A DNA stretch of 28,090 nucleotides from positions 1-28,090 of IMG/VR virus record IMGVR_UViG_3300025133_000486; one strand, given 5' to 3'. The stretch comes from a virus. A model generated the notes under the pieces. That model was not told where the DNA came from. It worked only from the letters and a program-made list of their open reading frames with translations, and ran no database searches. Below are positions 9,701-15,560 of this stretch, in pieces. The first letter of the stretch is position 1. The number at the start of each line of letters is the position of its first letter. Both the position numbers and the translations under genes were made by a program.

Positions 9701-12624
9701 CCATTCTTCATTAATTTTTTTATAACTAACCCAACATGAGGATCAAGATCCATGCCGTAAGTAGCCTGATCAATTCCATGTGATATTGCTTTTTCAACCC
9801 ATGTGGCCATTCTTGTATCTAACATGTGATGTTCGGGATCAGGCATACCTGCTTTTACAAGCTTTTCTTTTAGTTCAGTGACTTTGCCTGCAGAAATAAC
9901 CACTTTCCTTCCATCAACAGGAGCCCTCTTAGTTGCGCCAATACTCCACAGGTCAAGTGTAAACTGTTGTAATGCCTGTTGTTGCGCAGTAGAGCCTCCC
10001 CAATCATCTGGGAATTCCATTTCAATCTTTAAGGGACTGTCTGTCATTGTCACGTCGTTCCGACTAGAACTATTTGACAACACCTGCTGAACAAGGGATT
10101 TAATTTCACCCGCGTCTACCTTTTCAAGGCCTGGTATCTCCTTGCCCCCTATTACATCAACCACGTTTGCAACATTCTTCTGATAATTAACCTCTCTGGC
10201 CAAGTTCCAAAGCATAGGGTCGTTCAAGTCTGCGGGGATGCCCATAGACTTTCCATATAACTCTTGCCCCAATGTTTGTTCATACATCTTACTCAGTTCG
10301 TCTATTTTATTAATAGACTCATGAGTTAATTCATACTGTAGTCCTTTTTGCTTAGAGTGCTCTATATCCCGCAGTGTGATGATGCCCTCATCCTTAAGAT
10401 TTTCAGTAAGATCTTGAAATTTTCTTATGGCTATCCTCTGATCATCTGTGATATCTAAATGTTTATAATTTAAATTAAAATCGTATAATACTCCCTCATC
10501 AACACTATTTTGCTTATTGGATAGAATATCATGCATCTGTTCAAAAAGCTCATAAGTATTTCTTTGAAACTTAGTTATACTTTTCTGACTCCCGCTAAGT
10601 ACAGCCTGCCTTATATTAGTGCTAGAGTCAAGTCTTCGAGTGTGAGCTGCTGTAGTAAGCTCCTCTGAAACTAGATTCTTAACGCTATCAAGAGCTTTAG
10701 CATGCTCTGCTTTAGTGGAATTCGGATTTAGTGCTAAATTTCTAGATGTCATTACAGCAGTTACTGGGTTTATTAAATCTAACAATTCCCTATTGGTAAG
10801 GGCTGTAACCCCCTTAGGAGTTATAGGTCCGTTACTTTTGTCATAAATAACATTATTATCCATTAGTGTTGTTATGATATTCTCAACATCCTGAATCTGA
10901 TTTCTATTAACCCAATCGGTATATAGATTTCCATCAAACTGCTTTACAAGATCCCCAATATTATGCGAATAGACATTCATCCTGTCTAAGCCTTGTTTAA
11001 TAGCAGTTAATTCACTAGCGTAGTGATACGGTCTCTCACCAAAGTGAAATCCTGTCCTAGGGACTGTGCCTTCAAATACAGGTTTATGTTTTTTTGTTAT
11101 TAAGGCACCAAGGGCGAAATGAAATCCTGTTTCAAGTGGAGATAAGTAATCAAAGGCTCCATCTTCCATAGCATGATAGTTCATTATAGCACTACCCATT
11201 GCCATTCTAGGGAGTGACCCTATTAAATCTCGACCACCTTCTTTAATTAACTTGCTCCACTTGGGGCCATTGAAATCTTTCGCCATATTAATATTGTGTT
11301 GCTTCATAGATGTCTTTAAGGCAGATAGTTGTTCTTTTTTAATGCCGACACCTTTCCTTAGAGATTTCCTTAATACATTTTGACCATTTATATTTAATAA
11401 ATACGATCTATCGTTTTTCATCTCATTGCGAGCAAATGCTTTTGCCTCGTCTAGGGACATCTTATCAATTTTCTTATTAATAGATTTTACATGCTTTCCA
11501 ACGCTAGCCTTAAAAGGATTTAGTATACTATTGTTTACACCCCCTGGTATAAATTTTACTGCCCCGAAAGCTGCACCTGTAATAAGGTGGCTCATAACCT
11601 TGTCAAAATATGTATCATCTGAGAGATCGAGGTCGCCTTTGCCGTATTGGACTGCATCCATAGATGCACCGACTAATCCGAATTGGACAGCCTCCTGAGC
11701 CATTCCACCTAAAACCCGCAGAGCGGGAGTGGCTATTGTACCAGAATAAGCGCCCTGTATGATGCTTTCTAAACTATTAAACGGCTTAGATCCTAGTAAC
11801 TCAATCATATCATCTGACATTTTTAAAATCTGTTTTTCAGTAAGATTTTTTACTCCAGCTTTTGAAAGCTCAGCTGCCAATCTCTCAGGCATAATACTTT
11901 TCATCACATTTCTAGCATTATTTAGATGTTCAACGCTATGTTCTAGCTGATATGCCTTTCCACCGCCCATAATTTTCTGATACCATTTAAGGCCATCCGT
12001 ACTAAACCCAATAACATCATCGGACACTGCTTTAGCAATATTTTGAGCTTCAGACTTTGATAAGGAGCCTCCTACTTTTTGCGTATATTTTAATGTTTCA
12101 GAGTATAATTTACTACCAGCCCCTGCCTGAAGAGCTTTTGTAGTCGGAGATGCTATATCCGCTAGTTTCTTACCTCCAGCAATTGCCTTTGCCTGACTAG
12201 TTCCGCGTACGGTGCGAGTGACAGCACTCATTCCCTTCCCCCATACTCCCATAGGAGCCAGAAATCCAGCAAGTCCTCCTAAGGTGCCCCCAACTCTACC
12301 AAGTGCTGAGTCATTCAACTCCTCCATGGCAGACTCATAAGAGCCCTCATCAATCGCCTTCCATGCCCAGCCAGGTGCCCCGATTAAAGCCGTGTCTACC
12401 CCAGACCAAACAGCATTTGCCGCACCCTCAAGAATGTTTTTAACAACTCCATCATCGTTATAAGCATCATATATAGTTTCGTCTTGCCCGATGAACCCAT
12501 ATCCTTCATCCTCAGATTGGGATTTAAGATTATTATAGTATTCGTCAACCTGGGCGCTTGTTAAATATTGTCCCTTAGCAAGAAACGCGCTTTTAATTCG
12601 CTGTTTTTCGTATAAAGCGTCCAT
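3757..12624 (-). CDS. Giant virion protein with RNA-polymerase-like double-psi barrel motif (2955 aa)
   Basis: A single 8.9-kb frame encoding 2955 residues. The N terminus has hydrophobic, Gly-rich stretches (about 61-90 and 108-135, with GGTLGGLAGF) and further hydrophobic helices near 340-500, as in proteins that enter or cross membranes during genome ejection. Residues 2082-2086 (APRTG) and 2121-2130 (DFDTDKMYFY), with VNP about 10 residues before the latter, match the layout of the second double-psi barrel of two-barrel RNA polymerases, where three Asp (D2121, D2123, D2125) would hold catalytic magnesium. A possible first-barrel segment, GHTDAGGSAIL, is at 1916-1926. No T7-type polymerase motifs were seen. 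The ATG at 12624 lies two bases after the upstream stop without a clear Shine-Dalgarno, suggesting reinitiation. Being a virion protein is inferred from context and size; polymerase activity is inferred from motifs. Confidence 0.66.
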   Translation of the reverse strand: MDALYEKQRIKSAFLAKGQYLTSAQVDEYYNNLKSQSEDEGYGFIGQDETIYDAYNDDGVVKNILEGAANAVWSGVDTALIGAPGWAWKAIDEGSYESAMEELNDSALGRVGGTLGGLAGFLAPMGVWGKGMSAVTRTVRGTSQAKAIAGGKKLADIASPTTKALQAGAGSKLYSETLKYTQKVGGSLSKSEAQNIAKAVSDDVIGFSTDGLKWYQKIMGGGKAYQLEHSVEHLNNARNVMKSIMPERLAAELSKAGVKNLTEKQILKMSDDMIELLGSKPFNSLESIIQGAYSGTIATPALRVLGGMAQEAVQFGLVGASMDAVQYGKGDLDLSDDTYFDKVMSHLITGAAFGAVKFIPGGVNNSILNPFKASVGKHVKSINKKIDKMSLDEAKAFARNEMKNDRSYLLNINGQNVLRKSLRKGVGIKKEQLSALKTSMKQHNINMAKDFNGPKWSKLIKEGGRDLIGSLPRMAMGSAIMNYHAMEDGAFDYLSPLETGFHFALGALITKKHKPVFEGTVPRTGFHFGERPYHYASELTAIKQGLDRMNVYSHNIGDLVKQFDGNLYTDWVNRNQIQDVENIITTLMDNNVIYDKSNGPITPKGVTALTNRELLDLINPVTAVMTSRNLALNPNSTKAEHAKALDSVKNLVSEELTTAAHTRRLDSSTNIRQAVLSGSQKSITKFQRNTYELFEQMHDILSNKQNSVDEGVLYDFNLNYKHLDITDDQRIAIRKFQDLTENLKDEGIITLRDIEHSKQKGLQYELTHESINKIDELSKMYEQTLGQELYGKSMGIPADLNDPMLWNLAREVNYQKNVANVVDVIGGKEIPGLEKVDAGEIKSLVQQVLSNSSSRNDVTMTDSPLKIEMEFPDDWGGSTAQQQALQQFTLDLWSIGATKRAPVDGRKVVISAGKVTELKEKLVKAGMPDPEHHMLDTRMATWVEKAISHGIDQATYGMDLDPHVGLVIKKLMKNGIISVAEDSAGRGVRLVAPESISADQVNRMMPSLSKIESQEYVDAYKSVLSRISHKAVARKKDFNITHLTSEQLTSIRTADRILNKEKLVTDTEKNGTEHLQFIERAQARKTVLEETLTSLDMSSSDASEVRAMMEFENEKIGVFNDAYNMFRSAYAGGKEITRISAYLDFMGSTPHAGSNKKYYDYLKELERAETKEEFIRLTDELSVLREQIATNVANRSDVLTSWDERRQNLERVREQREIEGIVPGEKTHTTPDMFFEKHGIERADIFQFTDPEHGITYDSNSDALYALYARTLKGGSRKDFVDRVIKLTGVDTPNRELRDDIMVLSNLFERRFNIKRVTMNTSSGKAIFENSEISKGFLTDVFTEVFGNTPLMLLDSQYMEKGSIKSLYSNPRALKNISQQTYNEDFMASLSKGGNKYIKTLSSGVAKPGVGDMFHGIPIDEQTISGAHYPIIIDENITILLPDRGFESLGKSFKKWFERVRDEEYTRKSIKSLPGAKELFNNLESYYNTLKNTDGSMKEFVNSRRGSDQESVHDAFFTIFNAIYGERIDHDWLQDAYTSSKGQRKHFKYKRLAQNQGYSRNSNERKEFAKILYGESDNAYHRELINEFTDQEYTNAFVINDGMVSEKGMNSNGLITDNRSVSEFKLKEMYKNKEISKGAYEEMIKLLKDSNSINAEYVNGGTPVNRRYLDYILLQNGDSSLIGKSSGQKPVGLSSYKDNNGVIHVLYNKTHYFYDSRLDPFFEKNPDIHMIAFTSGAKKAKRINPNESLENQFIPYDAIPKVDSGMNLNDMINELKIDNIDNNKSVMRMQADQSLSGTIYGEPHDAKILKQFSNWTSPKVQRDIYQYARADMIDKFADINVQFFNIENTALASAEARSFIRTKGNKDGTISVETDNASFESIWIEGDGVPFSIANNLYESMIKRRYIDDAGIFDGHTDAGGSAILRGNMSMDLNIPVYENNKQIKIGEANISEVYLDRKIHNIADYGQASLSRGKGKRPKHKAVSTISIILEANGRDVVYDLKSGRVYDPKKPTDGLEFLGKGSKIPDYEALEWAVKKLRAEMSMKEGGISTYRDVLNFLNNFQAGDTGKKVLKLGIMGLPAPRTGPHDAILLKVKGTLSKRDGGIMEVNPYDLTMRAQRDFDTDKMYFYMDTPFSAMRESYKVNGQVKEALPVDRPAGLELNPYDRRSMENYSGEINNYRKKFGQVVKTHRKLTYARNVFEQIKSINIGDGREIVFQELDDMAMQRLVSDTQGAVDIYETLPFYVKNFNQWQRNTFFGNNRSDRSTIADKPFFYIKSKDGSSSRITEDGHMLIVEKLMGDFGRLLSYEGNVWEAGEAKTPRYKDMVTALKIFRDEYRPDRINHNYYNYIKYKFNEEVANQIFYENSNTKKSMNDILGPLSKAINDSPDPFLRSLKGIASRDRMQVRETYSPSGDHFNAALDRLIGERRGEALAEALRGGDTESRPEETIILEQMWEAFYKTKKTEDALVQANTIEEQIGTAEFLIRKEQMKSDENRDDAFIQVNRENIQIKRKALSLLLNKMTVSAEEGLPGQSIQKYKSDGNNLVEVFGDRQIAIKDAETGQERRMLRNAGDKHELKKGEVAVRNPVILKAIKEHDLIDGIAFAHSTLGYYSGIATGDMDWFGQYARKTKGRIRKLMVDTMDNSNVKEWDKYENLVRHEIEKGLQDVVNKLYEEVPASLKQADLLPALGNLPDGKESYGIDFLMSMLTPDHSGNPNQFYFSPKTGGFMPAVKAPSKSVIKAVFNFLNDYSALPHKKEFIQKFAQVHRGFYDALVAGNGFESGMSRIADANFEGALINSLNKKVMNSPFVSREEFKKISEYMEIGSGINSEFAELMQQMLIDGQVIDAGTAIRIKENIINEVGENEYKALFKVARGSLVFDGLSTKQFSTSGGEGQLIGEVLMDRKSIKQRRITGIRPQKRGTKILDLLNDEIGFENEHGASAPIGKDGKPLCN
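6205..6402 (-). other. Candidate catalytic barrel (DxDxD) of the giant protein, residues about 2075-2140
   Basis: The coding segment for the proposed polymerase active site. The DFDTD codons are at 6250-6264. In bacterial RNA polymerase beta' the order is RAPTLHR, a run of strands, HP, then NADFDGDQM and a following Pro. Here the order is APRTG, KVKG, GGIMEVNP, then RDFDTDKM, YFY and a following Pro, with nine residues between NP and DFDTD against eight in beta'. From memory, crAss-like phage polymerases carry DFDxDK with a preceding RxP-TxG segment. Gly is replaced by Thr at the fourth loop position. Confidence 0.6.
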
Positions 12625-12626
12625 AA

Positions 12627-14270
12627 TTATTTATTAAGGATTTCTAACGCTCTTTTGAACTCATCATCGGAGATTTGTTTTGATCCCAACAATAAATCAG
12701 AATTAAGAACAGTGCTTAGGTACGTACTATGGACTTTTTCATGTGCCTTTATCTGAGTTCCAACAGTTCCCAGTTCTTTAAGTAAAATTTTATTATTATA
12801 CACACCCGTCTCTATCCAGGCTTCAGCATCAAGTAGGTCATTAGCTCCGTCTATCTCATCAGCGTGGGCCTTGATATACGCTATCCTACCATCAACTTTT
12901 GACCATTTCTTTTTCACCCTAGATAAGCCTTTCTGTTCATCAATCCAGGTATTGATATCTTGCTGATTAACATTAATAAACGCCTGGAGCTTATCTCCTT
13001 TCTTCATTATGTCCGATATCACATCTGAGCTGAATCTATAATCAGCAATCAATTCTTCTGAGCTGCCCATAGATTGAGTTGTAATTAGATCTTTTATGTC
13101 ATCAGCTATCCGATCGTATGTGGGATTGTTTCTAATGTAAATATCAAATTTAGAATCAAAGTTATTATCAACCCCTGTCGCCAATAACTCATATTCAGAC
13201 ATTAACGTAACAAGTGGCATAATATCGGTACCATCCTTAAAGGCAACTTTTGACAAAACTTTCATACCTATGATCTTTTGAGACATGTTAAGACTTGCTT
13301 TTAACCGATCCGACGACTCAATGGTTTTTTCCTGCTTTGCTTTATCAAGTGCCCAATCTTCATCATCATATCTATCCTGCTCATTATTGTGCTCCATTCT
13401 TCTCATGGAAGTTTCTAGTTTTGCTTGCTCGTAAGCTTCATCTAGCATCTTATTTTGAGTGTCAATTCGCTCTACCTCGTTTGCACTAATGGCTAACGCG
13501 TAATTACGGGCTGTCTTTTCATCTTCCTTCTCAAATGGTAAATAATTGTTTATTATGCCCTGGTGTACATTTTGAAGGCGTTGAGCTTCGTTTGAAAGAA
13601 CCTTAGAGTTATTTTCTAATTTCTGTTTAGTCTCCAGGTTATCATAAATTGCCTGAGCTACGTTTATATCTATTACCCCTCTATCATATTTCTGCTGTAG
13701 TTCCTGCGGTAGACTATCTATTTGGATCTGAGTTAGGTCTCCTTCTAAAACTGCCTTTCTAAGGTCTTTTGATTCCCTAGCACCGTACTCTTTCGACAAT
13801 AGCCCTTGTATAAAAGGGTCATTGTAATTATAGTCAGGCCCCCCAGGCGTCTGGAGCTCGCTAATACTTAATATTCCATCTTTATTTATATCCACGTGAT
13901 CAAATAATTGGGTACCCTTATTGAATTCAGCAAGACTCTCTTGAATCTTATCGCCCCTACGATTAGAATTAATGATCTCACTATTTATGTCATCTAGGTT
14001 TTTAATTGCGATGTTCTTTGCATTCCGTGTTGTATCAGCCCCATCTAAGGTATCTAGACTATCTATAGTTAATCCAGCTTGTATGGCTTGATCTTCCAAT
14101 GCTATTACCCGAGCTCTCTCCTGCTCTAATCCCCTAAGCCCAGATTCAATATACATATTCTCTCTATTGAATTCCATTGCGTCACGAGCTCGTATATTTT
14201 TATTCTTCTCTTGTTGATCTGACCTGATTAGGGAAATAAGTCCACTTAAAGCTTGTAGTGCTTCGCTCAT
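12627..14270 (-). CDS. Coiled-coil internal virion protein with an EF-hand loop (547 aa)
   Basis: A 547-residue, strongly charged, mostly helical protein; long Glu/Lys/Gln/Arg-rich stretches (about 20-110 and 205-330) predict coiled coils, and there is no membrane segment. Residues 127-138 (DINKDGILSISE, bases 13857-13892) are a canonical 12-residue EF-hand calcium loop: Asp1, Asn3, Asp5, Gly6, a hydrophobic at 8 and Glu12. The start ATG overlaps the upstream stop (ATGA) and follows GAGAGGAAG. It sits immediately before the giant gene and after two smaller putative ejection proteins, the position where podophages place internal core or ejection proteins. That role is inference from place and composition. 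The stop is two bases before the giant's ATG, implying translational coupling. Confidence 0.6.
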   Translation of the reverse strand: MSEALQALSGLISLIRSDQQEKNKNIRARDAMEFNRENMYIESGLRGLEQERARVIALEDQAIQAGLTIDSLDTLDGADTTRNAKNIAIKNLDDINSEIINSNRRGDKIQESLAEFNKGTQLFDHVDINKDGILSISELQTPGGPDYNYNDPFIQGLLSKEYGARESKDLRKAVLEGDLTQIQIDSLPQELQQKYDRGVIDINVAQAIYDNLETKQKLENNSKVLSNEAQRLQNVHQGIINNYLPFEKEDEKTARNYALAISANEVERIDTQNKMLDEAYEQAKLETSMRRMEHNNEQDRYDDEDWALDKAKQEKTIESSDRLKASLNMSQKIIGMKVLSKVAFKDGTDIMPLVTLMSEYELLATGVDNNFDSKFDIYIRNNPTYDRIADDIKDLITTQSMGSSEELIADYRFSSDVISDIMKKGDKLQAFINVNQQDINTWIDEQKGLSRVKKKWSKVDGRIAYIKAHADEIDGANDLLDAEAWIETGVYNNKILLKELGTVGTQIKAHEKVHSTYLSTVLNSDLLLGSKQISDDEFKRALEILNK

Positions 14271-14767
14271 ATCATCTTCCTCTCATAATTTCTGATGTCA
14301 CCTTGTATAGTTCTCTGTAGGTCTTTAACACCGCTAATCTTTCCTGCGGTTCCAGCATATGCATTATATACACTAGTTCCCATCATATCTTCAAAATTAT
14401 CATGTATATTAGTTAAGGCTTTATTTACACCAGATGATTCAACCATTGATTTACCAGCTTTAGTATTAAATAATTTCTGCGTACTAGCCGCAAACATATT
14501 TTCACCTTTATTGGCCCCAGCTTGAATCTGATAGCCAATTTCTGGTCTATAATGTGATGTTTTAGTTAATTTAGTTAGGCTGTCGTACTCTGTTTGTAGA
14601 TCGCCAATAATGGGGGCATATGTGCTCTGGAGTTTCTTCCATGCCCTATAGGCATCGCCCTTTTCTGCATTCTCAAACTTGGACCAATCATCATACTCAC
14701 TCGCATGATTACTATACCAATCTTCAAATTCTGGTTCATACTCCCTATTTACGCTAACATAACCCAT
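14267..14767 (-). CDS. Putative small internal virion protein (166 aa)
   Basis: A 166-residue soluble protein with an acidic, aromatic N terminus (YEPEFEDWYSNHASEYDDW) and a helical, Ala/Gly/Ser-containing remainder. A strong ribosome binding site (GGGAGGT) precedes the ATG, which forms a TAATG junction with the preceding gene, and the stop overlaps the next start as ATGA. I recognise no domain. It lies in the run 200-166-547-2955-884 residues, so it is probably co-expressed with the ejection proteins and may be one. A chaperone or assembly role cannot be excluded. Confidence 0.5.
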   Translation of the reverse strand: MGYVSVNREYEPEFEDWYSNHASEYDDWSKFENAEKGDAYRAWKKLQSTYAPIIGDLQTEYDSLTKLTKTSHYRPEIGYQIQAGANKGENMFAASTQKLFNTKAGKSMVESSGVNKALTNIHDNFEDMMGTSVYNAYAGTAGKISGVKDLQRTIQGDIRNYERKMI

Positions 14768-15369
14768 TACAAGTACCTCCCTGTCAGGATGCCAAAAGCA
14801 GTCTGTTCAGAATCAGAGTATTCCTGATCACCTACATCTCTATATAAATCGAGAGGAGATCTTTCAATTACATCACTCCACTCACCTGTTGTATTTGGAA
14901 AGATATTTTTCTCATAATTAAAAGCATTTTGATTTAACTTAGTCTGTCCAATGGCTCCAGCTTGATAAGCTATGGTGCCCAATTGAATAGCTTCTGCATT
15001 ATACTGATCATCCCGCTTCGCTTTCATTGCGAAGTAGTTATCCATCCCCTCTCTAGTATATGGGATATAGGTTCTATCGGTACCCATAGTAGATGTCACT
15101 GCTTTATCGCCTACTGATGCACCAATAGCCGCTCCTGTTGGGCCACCAACAACAAAACCTACGCCTCCTCCTATGATACTAGCACCTGCCCGAAAAGGGG
15201 CTGCCTTACTCTTAGCGGATGCGATTGCCTCTTTCCCCTGATACATGTCTTCAACTGTTAGGTCGGCATAATCTTGTTTAATATCATAGGCAGCATCCAT
15301 AACGGAATGCTTTGTATTGGCGCTACTGTATATATTACTGATAGCGCTTCGCGTTAAACTATTGCTCAT
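14767..15369 (-). CDS. Putative membrane-active ejection protein with glycine zipper (200 aa)
   Basis: A 200-residue protein. Residues 61-90 form an Ala/Gly/Val-rich segment (GASIIGGGVGFVVGGPTGAA) with GxxxG-type glycine-zipper spacing, as in membrane-inserting or pore-forming helices. Flanking regions are polar and helical. The start has an excellent GGAGGAG ribosome binding site and a TAATG junction with the 63-residue gene. T7 gp14 and P22 gp7 are ejection proteins of similar size and position, so by analogy this may form part of a channel through the cell envelope. No sequence identity to either can be claimed. Confidence 0.55.
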   Translation of the reverse strand: MSNSLTRSAISNIYSSANTKHSVMDAAYDIKQDYADLTVEDMYQGKEAIASAKSKAAPFRAGASIIGGGVGFVVGGPTGAAIGASVGDKAVTSTMGTDRTYIPYTREGMDNYFAMKAKRDDQYNAEAIQLGTIAYQAGAIGQTKLNQNAFNYEKNIFPNTTGEWSDVIERSPLDLYRDVGDQEYSDSEQTAFGILTGRYL

Positions 15370-15560
15370 TATACTCCTCCAGTAGATAATTTGATATTAT
15401 ATACAACGCCTTTATGTTTGATGAATAGAAACATACCCTTACCAGATATAAACCTATACTCGGGGACATTATCCCTTAGTTCTCCAACAGCTGGAGCACC
15501 AGACACAACCTTAGGCCTGGAGCCAGTAATATTTCTGATCTTTCTAGTCTCGCTACTCAT
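15369..15560 (-). CDS. Small basic hypothetical protein in tail block (63 aa)
   Basis: A 63-residue basic protein. The N terminus is Arg/Lys/Ser-rich and probably disordered; the C-terminal half (EYRFISGKGMFLFIKHKGVV) reads as two or three beta strands. It overlaps the 842-residue tail gene by ATGA and the following gene by one base, so it is firmly inside the operon. Such a small beta protein beside the hub could be a minor tail component, but I do not recognise the family. Confidence 0.5.
   Translation of the reverse strand: MSSETRKIRNITGSRPKVVSGAPAVGELRDNVPEYRFISGKGMFLFIKHKGVVYNIKLSTGGV

Noticed and set aside
3757-12624. N4/T7-type single-subunit RNA polymerase in the giant protein
   Set aside because: I did not find the TxxGR, Rx3Kx6-7YG and HD-type motif set in order; the DxDxD pattern points to the two-barrel family instead.
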